IMG/VR virus record: IMGVR_UViG_3300025655_000033
Coordinates: 1 to 64,000 of that record
Reading direction: 5' to 3' (one strand)
Source: a virus
Length of the DNA stretch: 64,000 nucleotides
Below are positions 34,502 to 41,144 of the stretch, one piece after another. Position numbers and translations under genes: made by a program. The notes below the pieces were generated by a model that saw nothing but the letters and a program-made list of their open reading frames with translations, was not told the origin of the DNA and did no database searches. How positions within the stretch are numbered: the first letter of the stretch is position 1; the number at the start of each line of letters is the position of its first letter.

Positions 34502-34801
34502 TTAATCTTTTAAATATTTACGTAATTCTCTATCTTCTACTTGTAATAAGAAATCCCACAATAAATTATAAAAATCTTCCATATTATCCCATTCACATTC
34601 GTCGTGGATAAAATTCCACTTATCAGATAATGGTACGCCAACATATCTTTCTATAGTTTCTTTATCAAAGTGAAAATCATATGTTATCTTTAGGTATATA
34701 TCTCTTAACACTTCGTCAGCGTCATTGAAGGATAACCATTTTAATAAATGTCTTTTTAATATTTTTCGTTCTTCGTTATTTAATAAAATTTCTTTAGTCA
34801 T
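34502..34801 (-). CDS. Hypothetical helical acidic protein
   Basis: A 99-residue protein, rich in Leu, Asp and Trp, predicted to be mostly helical. It starts in TATAATTATG, about 25 bases downstream of promoter copy 3. Function unknown. Confidence 0.52.
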   Translation of the reverse strand: MTKEILLNNEERKILKRHLLKWLSFNDADEVLRDIYLKITYDFHFDKETIERYVGVPLSDKWNFIHDECEWDNMEDFYNLLWDFLLQVEDRELRKYLKD

Positions 34802-34826
34802 AATTATATTGTTTTAATTATTATAC

Positions 34827-34860
34827 ATATATTATCTTAGGTGCTACGTATTATTATTGT
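34827..34860 (-). promoter_or_regulatory. Phage promoter-like element, copy 3
   Basis: Minus-strand AATACG-N10-GATAATATAT. It overlaps the stop of the small membrane-protein gene and precedes the start at 34801. Confidence 0.7.
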
Positions 34861-34979
34861 AAATTAGCAAGGATCATTTCTACTAGAAAATATGCGCCTG
34901 ATATTATAGCTGAGGTTGCAGCGACAAATAGTACGCATGACCACGTGTATAGCATAGCGTTAGTTATCTTATTCTTCAT
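34854..34979 (-). CDS. Small membrane protein
   Basis: A 41-residue protein with one hydrophobic helix (WSCVLFVAATSAIISGAYFLV). Its 3' end overlaps promoter copy 3 and its start overlaps the stop of the 34969 gene. Single-pass membrane microproteins can be holin-like or inhibitors of host functions; neither is shown. Confidence 0.5.
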   Translation of the reverse strand: MKNKITNAMLYTWSCVLFVAATSAIISGAYFLVEMILANLQ

Positions 34980-35133
34980 CTTGTATTTCTTTTATTATAT
35001 CTGTTAATTCTTCTAAGTTATTTAAATGGTAGTGTGAATGGTATTCATCACCTAGTTTAATAGTGGTATCTATTAAGTCATTATACTCTGATCCAGTGAA
35101 CCAGATTTCTATGTTTAATTTCTTTGTTAACAT
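34969..35133 (-). CDS. Small acidic hypothetical protein
   Basis: A 54-residue protein with His/Tyr cluster HSHYH near residue 33 and a Glu-rich helical tail. Its start overlaps the stop of the next upstream gene by 7 bases. Function unknown. Confidence 0.5.
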   Translation of the reverse strand: MLTKKLNIEIWFTGSEYNDLIDTTIKLGDEYHSHYHLNNLEELTDIIKEIQDEE

Positions 35134-35396
35134 GACGCCCAACCTATAAAGTGATATTTATCTTCTGTTTCAAAGTACACACACTCGCGTTTGCTTATTT
35201 TATCTAAAGCATCATCGTAGTGCTCATCGCTTTCGGGTTCTTTAATTTCGCCTGATAAACTGCATGTAGCTATAGTGCCAGAGTAAGGATCGTGGCCATA
35301 CTCATATACTGCGTCTTCTACTAGTTCTCTAAACGCTTGCTTTGCGCTTTCATAATTCTTTTTTAATACTGATTGGTGAAAGGATGTTGCTCCCAT
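35127..35396 (-). CDS. Hypothetical protein, conserved small phage type
   Basis: An 89-residue protein. Helical start (SVLKKNYESAKQAFRELVEDAVYEYG), then a segment GTIATCSLSGEI and a C-terminus ending YHFIGWASC. I recall this layout (a helix, then TIxxC, then a GWASC-like end) from unnamed phage proteins but can give no function. Confidence 0.55.
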   Translation of the reverse strand: MGATSFHQSVLKKNYESAKQAFRELVEDAVYEYGHDPYSGTIATCSLSGEIKEPESDEHYDDALDKISKRECVYFETEDKYHFIGWASC

Positions 35397-35415
35397 AGTT
35401 ATATTATTTTAAGTG

Positions 35416-35577
35416 TTAGAAATAATCTTGTCTAATAAAGTTATTAATTATATTGTGTACTTTAATTTGATTAGTTAAAGCTAATGAGTTAAACTCTTCA
35501 TCGTGTTTCCAATTCTTTAAGTCGCTTTTATCTTGCCACTTAGTGTAAATCTTGCGTGCGATTTCTTGATTTGTCAT
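35416..35577 (-). CDS. Small hypothetical protein
   Basis: A 53-residue protein from the ATG at 35577 (MTNQEIARKIY), preceded by TATAACTATG, the preferred start context here; a longer frame lacks such a start. Helical, moderately basic. Function unknown. Confidence 0.5.
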   Translation of the reverse strand: MTNQEIARKIYTKWQDKSDLKNWKHDEEFNSLALTNQIKVHNIINNFIRQDYF

Positions 35578-35584
35578 AGTTATA

Positions 35585-35761
35585 TTATTTAGTATTGTTA
35601 TCAAGTGCTCCGTTATAAAATTCTTCTTCAAGTATATTAACTATTGCTTCCATAGCTAATACTGCTTCGTATGGCGTAGCATAAGGTGTATTCTCATACG
35701 CTATAGCTACTTTACCTATAGATTCTATTATTTGTTCTTCAGTCATAGGACACTGTCTCAT
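35585..35761 (-). CDS. Small hypothetical protein
   Basis: A 58-residue helical acidic protein (EEQIIESIGKVAIAYEN...). Its start overlaps the upstream stop in an ATGA arrangement (4 bases), implying translational coupling. Function unknown. Confidence 0.5.
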   Translation of the reverse strand: MRQCPMTEEQIIESIGKVAIAYENTPYATPYEAVLAMEAIVNILEEEFYNGALDNNTK

Positions 35762-35919
35762 AGTTTATTTATTTTATTAGATAAAGCGTATGCATCTAGT
35801 GCTTGCTCTATAATATTTATAATTTCTAATTTACTTGCATTATTTTCTTGTGCTTTATATAATATATAGCGTATATCACTGATTAATTCTTCAGTTTCTG
35901 TAAGATTTTTAGTGGACAT
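35758..35919 (-). CDS. Small helical hypothetical protein
   Basis: A 53-residue all-helical protein (TETEELISDIRYILYKAQEN...). It starts in ATAACTATG and overlaps the next gene by 4 bases. Function unknown. Confidence 0.5.
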   Translation of the reverse strand: MSTKNLTETEELISDIRYILYKAQENNASKLEIINIIEQALDAYALSNKINKL

Positions 35920-35921
35920 AG

Positions 35922-36125
35922 TTATTTAATGTATGTTAGTGATAAAAATGCGGCGGATATAAAGGTTAAGCCATTGTAGTTAAACCACTCGCGAACTGCA
36001 GAATCTTTTGCTACTTCGGCGAAATTATTAGGTAAGTTAGATACAGTGAAACCTATGTAACGCTTGCGATTTGAGCGTATTAGAGGTAATTTAGAGATTT
36101 TAGTAGTTTTAATAGTTAAAGACAT
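35922..36125 (-). CDS. Small basic protein with C-terminal hydrophobic segment
   Basis: A 67-residue protein: Lys/Arg/Ser-rich first half (TTKISKLPLIRSNRKRY) and a C-terminus ending FISAAFLSLTYIK that could insert in membrane. It lies about 34 bases downstream of promoter copy 4, at 36159. Function unknown. Confidence 0.5.
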   Translation of the reverse strand: MSLTIKTTKISKLPLIRSNRKRYIGFTVSNLPNNFAEVAKDSAVREWFNYNGLTFISAAFLSLTYIK

Positions 36126-36158
36126 AGTTATATATTTTAAGTTATTAATTAATGTATA

Positions 36159-36192
36159 TTTATATTATCAATACTATAACGTATTATTATTG
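36159..36192 (-). promoter_or_regulatory. Phage promoter-like element, copy 4
   Basis: Minus-strand AATACG-N10-GATAATATA, upstream of the start at 36125. The 10-base spacer is a different sequence from other copies, so only the flanking hexamers are conserved. Confidence 0.7.
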
Positions 36193-36289
36193 TAATGAAG
36201 GTGGTTTATTATTTATTAATAGAGAAGGGTAGAGGGATATAATACTCTGTCTCTCTACGCAGAGATATAATTCTCCTTACAGAAAAGTG

Positions 36290-36332
36290 TGACATTAGCT
36301 AGTTAAATAGTAGGGTAACAGGCTATTGTCAC
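36290..36332 (-). promoter_or_regulatory. Inverted-repeat operator-like element, copy B
   Basis: A 43-bp element (plus strand TGACATTAG ... GGCTATTGTCAC) related to copies A and C. It overlaps the stop of the small gene at 36329-36439 and lies about 98 bases upstream of promoter copy 4. Confidence 0.68.
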
Positions 36333-36439
36333 CCCTTTAATTTGTCTAGTGATTTCTCTAATTCCATTATATATTCCACTAACTCGTTTTTATCCCACTC
36401 CATTAGTGCTGAGTATTCGCTTAAGATCATTGCTTGCAT
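36329..36439 (-). CDS. Small hypothetical protein
   Basis: A 36-residue helical protein (MQAMILSEYSALMEWDKNELVEY...). It starts in AATAATTATG and lies about 15 bases from promoter copy 5. Its 3' end lies in operator-like copy B. Short, so supported mainly by context. Confidence 0.45.
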   Translation of the reverse strand: MQAMILSEYSALMEWDKNELVEYIMELEKSLDKLKG

Positions 36440-36453
36440 AATTATTTATTTTA

Positions 36454-36490
36454 TATATATATTATCTTATGGTGTACGTATTATTTTTGT
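36454..36490 (-). promoter_or_regulatory. Phage promoter-like element, copy 5
   Basis: Minus-strand AATACG-N10-GATAATATATATATA, with ACAAAAAT immediately upstream. It precedes the start at 36439. Confidence 0.72.
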
Positions 36491-36509
36491 TGAGCGCAAG
36501 TGTATAGCA

Positions 36510-36740
36510 TTAAGAGATAATTTCCCTTAACGCTACTGGAACACTTGTTGAAGAAGTATAGCTTTTATATTTAATAAAGCAAGGCATCACTTCGAGTTTC
36601 GCTTGCATAATTTTATACGCTTCGTCGTGATTGTAAGTTACTTCTTTTCCACTTTTGAATTTCACTTTAATAATAGTGTTAGAGCCAATAAGTGATTTTC
36701 TAATTAAGAATCTTTTTGAGTTTAAAGTTGAATTTTGCAT
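36510..36740 (-). CDS. Small protein, paralog 1 of a tandem pair
   Basis: A 76-residue basic protein containing KRFLIRKSLIGSNTIIKVKFKSGKEVTYNHDEAYKIM and ending in a SYTSSTSVP segment. It is clearly homologous to the 80-residue protein at 37241-37483, with about two thirds of residues identical over the core, so one arose by duplication. Start context AAATAACTATG; promoter copy 6 lies about 45 bases upstream. Function unknown. Confidence 0.62.
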   Translation of the reverse strand: MQNSTLNSKRFLIRKSLIGSNTIIKVKFKSGKEVTYNHDEAYKIMQAKLEVMPCFIKYKSYTSSTSVPVALREIIS

Positions 36741-36783
36741 AGTTATTTAATTTAAGTTATTAATTATTATTTTTTAGTTACAT

Positions 36784-36817
36784 ATATATTATCTTGTAGC
36801 GAACGTATTATTTTTGT
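36784..36817 (-). promoter_or_regulatory. Phage promoter-like element, copy 6
   Basis: Minus-strand AATACG-N10-GATAATATATAT; upstream of the paralog-1 gene start at 36740. A T-rich stretch separates it from the start. Confidence 0.72.
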
Positions 36818-36907
36818 CGAGCGTAGCGAAGTGCTATACACGCCTGGCTGCGTTAACTATATTGCATGACGGAGTCTACTCTTCCGACGCTATTTCAAAG
36901 TCAGGCC

Positions 36908-36943
36908 TTATATATTATCTTAGTAGCAGCGTATTACTTTTGT
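36908..36943 (-). promoter_or_regulatory. Phage promoter-like element, copy 7 (no ORF directly downstream)
   Basis: Minus-strand AATACG-N10-GATAATATATA. About 90 bases separate it from copy 6 and no reading frame is visible in that gap, so it may drive a leader or a short RNA. Confidence 0.66.
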
Positions 36944-36974
36944 AATCAAACGCTCCTGTAGAGTTTGTGAGGTC

Positions 36975-37154
36975 CTATTTAAAAGACCTCAACCATTCTG
37001 AAATACCATCATAGTATTCCTTCATTACAGGTGACTCAGCACATGTATAATAAGGTTTAGAGAACATTGCTTTAGTTTCTCTACCTAGAGCATTACTATA
37101 GGTTATAGAGTAATAGTTTGATCTTGGATTGTCGGTGATTTTAAATGGTATCAT
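36975..37154 (-). CDS. Small hypothetical protein
   Basis: A 59-residue protein (MIPFKITDNPRSNYYSITYSNALGRE...) starting in ATAATTATG, 14 bases downstream of promoter copy 8. Polar, with Tyr and Ser clusters. Function unknown. Confidence 0.5.
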   Translation of the reverse strand: MIPFKITDNPRSNYYSITYSNALGRETKAMFSKPYYTCAESPVMKEYYDGISEWLRSFK

Positions 37155-37167
37155 AATTATTTATTTG

Positions 37168-37202
37168 TATATATTATCTGAAGTTAAACGTATTCTTTTT
37201 GT
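37168..37202 (-). promoter_or_regulatory. Phage promoter-like element, copy 8
   Basis: Minus-strand AATACG-N10-GATAATATA; precedes the start at 37154. Its upstream flank carries the GTGAGGT-type extension seen in copies 7, 9 and 10. Confidence 0.7.
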
Positions 37203-37240
37203 AACCAATTGCGCCTGTTCGCGCTGTGAGGTGTTAAGTA

Positions 37241-37483
37241 CTAAGAGACTGATTTGTCCCTTAGCACTGTTGGTATTGAAGTACTTGATGTATATGATTT
37301 GTATTTGATGAAGCATGGCATTGTATCAAGCTTGTCCTTCATGATTTCATATGCTGCATCATGGTTGTATTCATATTGCTTACCTGATTTGAATGTGACT
37401 TTGATGATCGTGTTTGTACCGATTAGAGATTTTCTGATTAAGAATCTTTTGCTTTCCATAACTTTTTGAGTTGAATTTGACAT
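37241..37483 (-). CDS. Small protein, paralog 2 of a tandem pair
   Basis: An 80-residue basic protein with KRFLIRKSLIGTNTIIKVTFKSGKQYEYNHDAAYEIM and CFIKYKSYTSSTSIP, closely matching the gene at 36510-36740. The start sits in AACAATTATG. Two promoter copies lie upstream. The pair may be small DNA- or protein-binding modules; the function is unknown. Confidence 0.62.
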   Translation of the reverse strand: MSNSTQKVMESKRFLIRKSLIGTNTIIKVTFKSGKQYEYNHDAAYEIMKDKLDTMPCFIKYKSYTSSTSIPTVLRDKSVS

Positions 37484-37527
37484 AATTGTTTGATTTAAAT
37501 TTATATTAATTATTAATTATTTATTAT

Positions 37528-37563
37528 ATATATATTATCTATATGCAAGCGTATTTTTTTTGT
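37528..37563 (-). promoter_or_regulatory. Phage promoter-like element, copy 9
   Basis: Minus-strand AATACG-N10-GATAATATATATA, about 45 bases upstream of the 37483 start. Confidence 0.72.
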
Positions 37564-37611
37564 TCGCAGTCAAAATGCTCAACAATACTCGTGAGGTTGC
37601 TTCGCTGCTTA

Positions 37612-37648
37612 CATATATATTATCTACTCGCAAGCGTATTTATCTTGT
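37612..37648 (-). promoter_or_regulatory. Phage promoter-like element, copy 10
   Basis: Minus-strand AATACG-N10-GATAATATATATA, 85 bases upstream of copy 9. The two are tandem, suggesting additive promoter strength for the right end of the minus-strand early region. Confidence 0.7.
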
Positions 37649-37840
37649 AACGCACATACTGGAATCAAAACGCGCAGTAATAGTCGTGAGGTTGTTTGTC
37701 AACTAGTATATCTCCAGGAAAAAAGCTAAAAGCTAGGGGTATTTCAACGTAAAAGGCAAAACATAAAACGCAAATCATATAAAACACGGGGATCCCGGTC
37801 ATTTTGAAACGCAAAAGGTTTTTGATTGATGTTGTAGAAA

Positions 37841-37860
37841 AGTAGGGGTAACACCCTACT
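37841..37860. other. Perfect hairpin AGTAGGG/CCCTACT
   Basis: A 7-bp perfect stem with a 6-base loop in the main intergenic region, next to the CTACTCCTATATTT direct repeats. It could be a weak terminator for minus-strand transcription, since the reverse strand continues with TTTTCT, or a protein-binding site. Confidence 0.45.
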
Positions 37861-37914
37861 CCTATATTTGTTACAACTTTTTTACTCTACTCCTATATTT
37901 CTAACAATTTTTTT
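37856..37914. repeat. Two CTACTCCTATATTT direct repeats
   Basis: CTACTCCTATATTTGTTACA followed by T-rich DNA, and 31 bases later CTACTCCTATATTTCTAACA followed by T-rich DNA. A tandem arrangement in the only large intergenic gap suggests a binding site or a duplicated promoter region. Confidence 0.6.
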
Positions 37915-37932
37915 TTAAAAAATAAAAAACTA

Positions 37933-37975
37933 TGACATTAGGCTGTTATATTAATGGGTAATAGGCTATTGTCAC
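37933..37975 (+). promoter_or_regulatory. Inverted-repeat operator-like element, copy C
   Basis: Plus-strand TGACATTAG at one end and GGCTATTGTCAC at the other. It ends 5 bases before the AAAATACG of the plus-strand promoter-like element, so a protein bound there would touch that promoter directly. Confidence 0.68.
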
Positions 37976-37976
37976 A

Positions 37977-38010
37977 CTGTAAAATACGATGCTTTCGTGT
38001 GAATATATAA
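37977..38010 (+). promoter_or_regulatory. Plus-strand promoter-like element driving the fibre operon
   Basis: AATACG (37983-37988), exactly 10 bases, then GTGAATATATAA, compared with GATAATATATAT in minus-strand copies. It is the only near-consensus copy in the plus orientation and lies 24 bases before the first gene of the fibre cassette. This supports a shared sigma specificity for early accessory genes and fibres. Confidence 0.68.
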
Positions 38011-38033
38011 AGTATACAAAAAAACACTAAAAA

Positions 38034-38129
38034 ATGGCAGCAAACTTAGGAAACGAGGCAGTTACAGAGATGTATTTAGGAAGCGAGACGGTTACAGCTG
38101 TGTATTTAGGTACAGAACAAGTATTATAA
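38034..38129 (+). CDS. Short fibre-leading repeat protein
   Basis: A 31-residue protein made of units like EMYLGSETVTAVYLGTEQV, i.e. tandem YLGxExVxAVYLG repeats. Such repeats occur in phage tail proteins as short beta strands, and a related segment (KLGSTSINKIYFGSNFVWP) appears in the 43727 gene. It is the first gene after the plus-strand promoter-like element. Possibly a fibre-associated peptide. Confidence 0.5.
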   Translation: MAANLGNEAVTEMYLGSETVTAVYLGTEQVL

Positions 38130-38132
38130 CAC

Positions 38133-38387
38133 ATGGCAAAGCAAAAATTATCAGCAGAAGCGCTAAAAGCTAAAAGAAGACGCGATTTAGCGGCGGCAAA
38201 TTCACCGTTTAGGCGAGAATTACGTGCAGATAGCCAAAGAAGGAGAAGAGCTGCTGAAAAAGCTGGTAAAGACATCGAAGGAAAAGACTTTGACCACAAT
38301 ACGGGTAGGTTTGTTTCATCTAGTTATAATAGAGGAGGCACACAAGTAGGTGGTACCGATGGTACTAAGGCAGAAAGCAATAGATAA
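38133..38387 (+). CDS. Small basic Arg/Lys-rich protein
   Basis: An 84-residue protein. Residues 1-45 are strongly basic (AEALKAKRRRDLAAANSPFRRELRADSQRRRR), followed by KDIEGKDFDHNTGRFVSSSYNRG. I recall the RRELRADSQRRRRAA...DFDHxTGRF pattern from conserved small phage proteins of unknown role. It could bind nucleic acid. It lies between the short repeat gene and the first fibre gene. Confidence 0.58.
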   Translation: MAKQKLSAEALKAKRRRDLAAANSPFRRELRADSQRRRRAAEKAGKDIEGKDFDHNTGRFVSSSYNRGGTQVGGTDGTKAESNR

Positions 38388-38404
38388 ATTAAGAAAAATA
38401 TAAA

Positions 38405-41113
38405 ATGGCAATAGTATATAGTTATCAGGAAGAAACACAACCAGCGTTTGGTGACCTATTATTAGGTACAGATGTTAGTGCATCGGGAAAACCGACAAAA
38501 TCGTTTTCAATACAGAGCATTGTAGACTTAGTGCAAACAGGTGTGCCGGGTGGAGGTACTGTTACTAGTATTGCGACGAATGCTACTAACTATATTACTA
38601 TGTCAGGTGGACCTATTACAACAACAGGTACGCTTACTGCTTCTCTTTCTGCTACAGGTGTTCCATCAACAACTACTTTTCTTCGTGGTGATAACGTATG
38701 GGCTACACCAGTAACTAGTTTAAACACTACTTACACTGTTGATGCTGCACAAGTTGGTGTTAACAGTAACATTAGACTAAACGGTAGTGATTCCACGCAG
38801 TCTATTATATCTTTAATTGCAGGGCCTAATATTCAATTGACTAACAATGGTTCTAGTAATATTACAATTGGGGTTACCGGACTACCTGAAGGTACAGTGA
38901 CAAGTGTTACTGCTGATGGTGGATTATATATATCTGCTGGGGTTGCTACAGTGAACCCAACACTATCAGTTGACTTGACTGGATTGAATAACTATATCAA
39001 TTACGGTAAAAGTCAAACTACTGCAATAAGTGAGGACTTTATAGCTTTTAACCAATCATCTACTACTAATGTAAAGACTACAACGCTTGGCGCTATTACG
39101 CCTTCTGCGTTATCGCTGGTTAAAAATTACATTGATGCAGGAGATGTTGGAGATGTTAGAAACAACACTGACACTTACACCGATGTTGCTAATGTAGACC
39201 AAATTGTTAGTTTAAGTGACGCTGAATACGCAGCGCTTGCTAATAAGAATGCAAACACGCTTTACGTTGTAGTTACACCAGCTGTAGAATATACTACTAC
39301 GTTGGCATTTACAAATAACATATCTGGTACAGAGTATACGATTACTGGTGATCAAGCTGGCGCTACCAGAACAGGTATTGCTGGGGCATCGTACGGTTAC
39401 AATTCTAATGTTGTACCAAATAGTGGATTTTACTTTTCATCAGGGCCATCGATTACAAACGCTGTTGGATTGTTTAGTGCAAATGAAACAGTTTACACTA
39501 TATTATCAGGTACAGTATCAGCTGTAGCGCAACCTACTATTACAGCAACTCTTGCGGTATCAACTGCTGGTGTTCAAGGAACACAATTTACTTTAGGCGG
39601 TGATTTAGCTGGTTCAACACAATCAGGAACATCACCTCTTAATTACGCATTTAATACTACAATAACACCAACGTCTGGATATGTATTTACATCAGGACCT
39701 ACTATAACAAATGCAACTGGAACTATTAGCGGTTCACAAACAGTTGTTACTACAATATCAGGTGTTATAGAACAAGCTTCTCAAAATACAGTTACTGTTA
39801 CAGCACAGGTAAATGAAAGTTTTACTGGTAGTGCTGCTGCTCAGGCATATGCTACTGTATCTCCTGGATCATTCTCTGGAAACGATTCGGTTTCATATAA
39901 CTTTGATGTTAACGCATTTACAAATAGCGGTTACTACTTTGCTAGTGGACCTACAATTACAGGCGATATATCTGGAACATCGTCTTCTACAAGAAACGCT
40001 GTTATAAATGTTTCAGGTCAAGTAGAGCAATTGCAAAACGAAGCTATTGTAAATCTTCTTGTACAAAACACAATAGATGGACCAACAGCTGGTTATACGA
40101 TCACAGGTGATCAAACTGGAGCACAAAAAATTGGAACAGTGCCATTTAGTTACGCGTTTAGCACGGGTGTATCTTTAAATGAAGGTTACGAATGGGTTTC
40201 TGGTGTAGCGCCAACTATTCAAAATGCAACTGGTGTTACAAGTACAATAGGTGAGCAAACGGAAATTACAACAATATCAGGAGCTCAAGTGGTAGAATCT
40301 GTTTCTAATACAACTGCTACTCTTAGTATAACATATAATATAACAGATCCTTACGATGTTTGGTTCCCTGTTGGATACTTGGATGGAGCTAGTAAATCAG
40401 GATTACCAGGTGCTTCTTACTCTTTTGCTGATCAAACACCTAGCATATCTATACCTAGTGGCTATGGTTACTCTGTTCCACCAAACACTGTTGGAGATTT
40501 AACAGGTACTTTTGACGCTACAAATAAAATTATACCAGTTACTGTCACTGCTACGGTTATAGAAATAGCACAGACCGGTACGGTTAATTTAGCTTTTGAT
40601 AATAACATACAGTTTAACGGAGGCGCTGATGGTTCTGGCGTACCTTATGTAACAACAAGTTTAAATCCGCCTGTAGCTTCGTTTAGCGGCAATGTAGGTG
40701 ATCCATATTCTTGGACACATAGTGTTACTGCAAATGAAGGGTTTGCAATAGAAACAGAAACATGGATACCTAACGCTACAATATCTGGAACTATTCAAGC
40801 AGGAAACTATTATGTAAATCAAGAACTAAGAGGTAATGTTATATCATCGCTTGGTCAGTTCTTAGGTAGTACACAAACAGGCACGTTTAATCAAGCATGT
40901 AGTTTATTTGTAAATCAAAACTATTATCATAATGGATCTGGTGAACTGCCAGCTGAATTTGATAGAGTTTATTCAGATGCTGCAGGAACACAAGCTTTAC
41001 CGGCTGGTTATTATGGTATGGCAACAAATAATGGAAGTTACTACGGATGGTTTAGAATAGTATCATCTTCTACTGGTGAGGTTACATTAACAGGCGAATG
41101 TGGTGGATTTTAA
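38405..41113 (+). CDS. Tail fibre/adhesin with Ig-like repeats
   Basis: A 902-residue protein. The N-terminal 50 residues (MAIVYSYQEETQPAFGDLLLG) match the start of the 41145 gene, pointing to a shared attachment domain. From about 300 to 850 it holds roughly six repeats of about 85 residues, each with TITGDQAG...SGPTITNATG...TTISG, an Ig-like or adhesion beta-sandwich pattern. Ser/Thr/Gly-rich linkers separate them. Probably a host-recognition fibre or side-tail adhesin. Confidence 0.75.
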   Translation: MAIVYSYQEETQPAFGDLLLGTDVSASGKPTKSFSIQSIVDLVQTGVPGGGTVTSIATNATNYITMSGGPITTTGTLTASLSATGVPSTTTFLRGDNVWATPVTSLNTTYTVDAAQVGVNSNIRLNGSDSTQSIISLIAGPNIQLTNNGSSNITIGVTGLPEGTVTSVTADGGLYISAGVATVNPTLSVDLTGLNNYINYGKSQTTAISEDFIAFNQSSTTNVKTTTLGAITPSALSLVKNYIDAGDVGDVRNNTDTYTDVANVDQIVSLSDAEYAALANKNANTLYVVVTPAVEYTTTLAFTNNISGTEYTITGDQAGATRTGIAGASYGYNSNVVPNSGFYFSSGPSITNAVGLFSANETVYTILSGTVSAVAQPTITATLAVSTAGVQGTQFTLGGDLAGSTQSGTSPLNYAFNTTITPTSGYVFTSGPTITNATGTISGSQTVVTTISGVIEQASQNTVTVTAQVNESFTGSAAAQAYATVSPGSFSGNDSVSYNFDVNAFTNSGYYFASGPTITGDISGTSSSTRNAVINVSGQVEQLQNEAIVNLLVQNTIDGPTAGYTITGDQTGAQKIGTVPFSYAFSTGVSLNEGYEWVSGVAPTIQNATGVTSTIGEQTEITTISGAQVVESVSNTTATLSITYNITDPYDVWFPVGYLDGASKSGLPGASYSFADQTPSISIPSGYGYSVPPNTVGDLTGTFDATNKIIPVTVTATVIEIAQTGTVNLAFDNNIQFNGGADGSGVPYVTTSLNPPVASFSGNVGDPYSWTHSVTANEGFAIETETWIPNATISGTIQAGNYYVNQELRGNVISSLGQFLGSTQTGTFNQACSLFVNQNYYHNGSGELPAEFDRVYSDAAGTQALPAGYYGMATNNGSYYGWFRIVSSSTGEVTLTGECGGF

Positions 41114-41144
41114 TAAAAAATAAAAAACTAACTAAAAACATAAA

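Larger units (their letters stand above)
37484..38033. other. Main divergent intergenic/control region (550 bp)
   Basis: No gene is visible. From left to right it holds promoter copies 9 and 10 (minus strand), an A-rich stretch with repeated AAAACGCAAA-like words near 37765-37815, a GGGATCCC palindrome near 37790, the hairpin AGTAGGG...CCCTACT (37841-37860), two copies of CTACTCCTATATTT (from about 37856 and 37887), operator-like copy C (37933-37975) and the plus-strand promoter-like element before the fibre operon. A replication origin could also lie here, but no diagnostic pattern such as clustered DnaA boxes is clear. Confidence 0.75.

Noticed and set aside
37788-37800. GGGATCCC palindrome as an origin or att site
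   Set aside because: Too short and isolated; no matching copy elsewhere and no recombinase gene.
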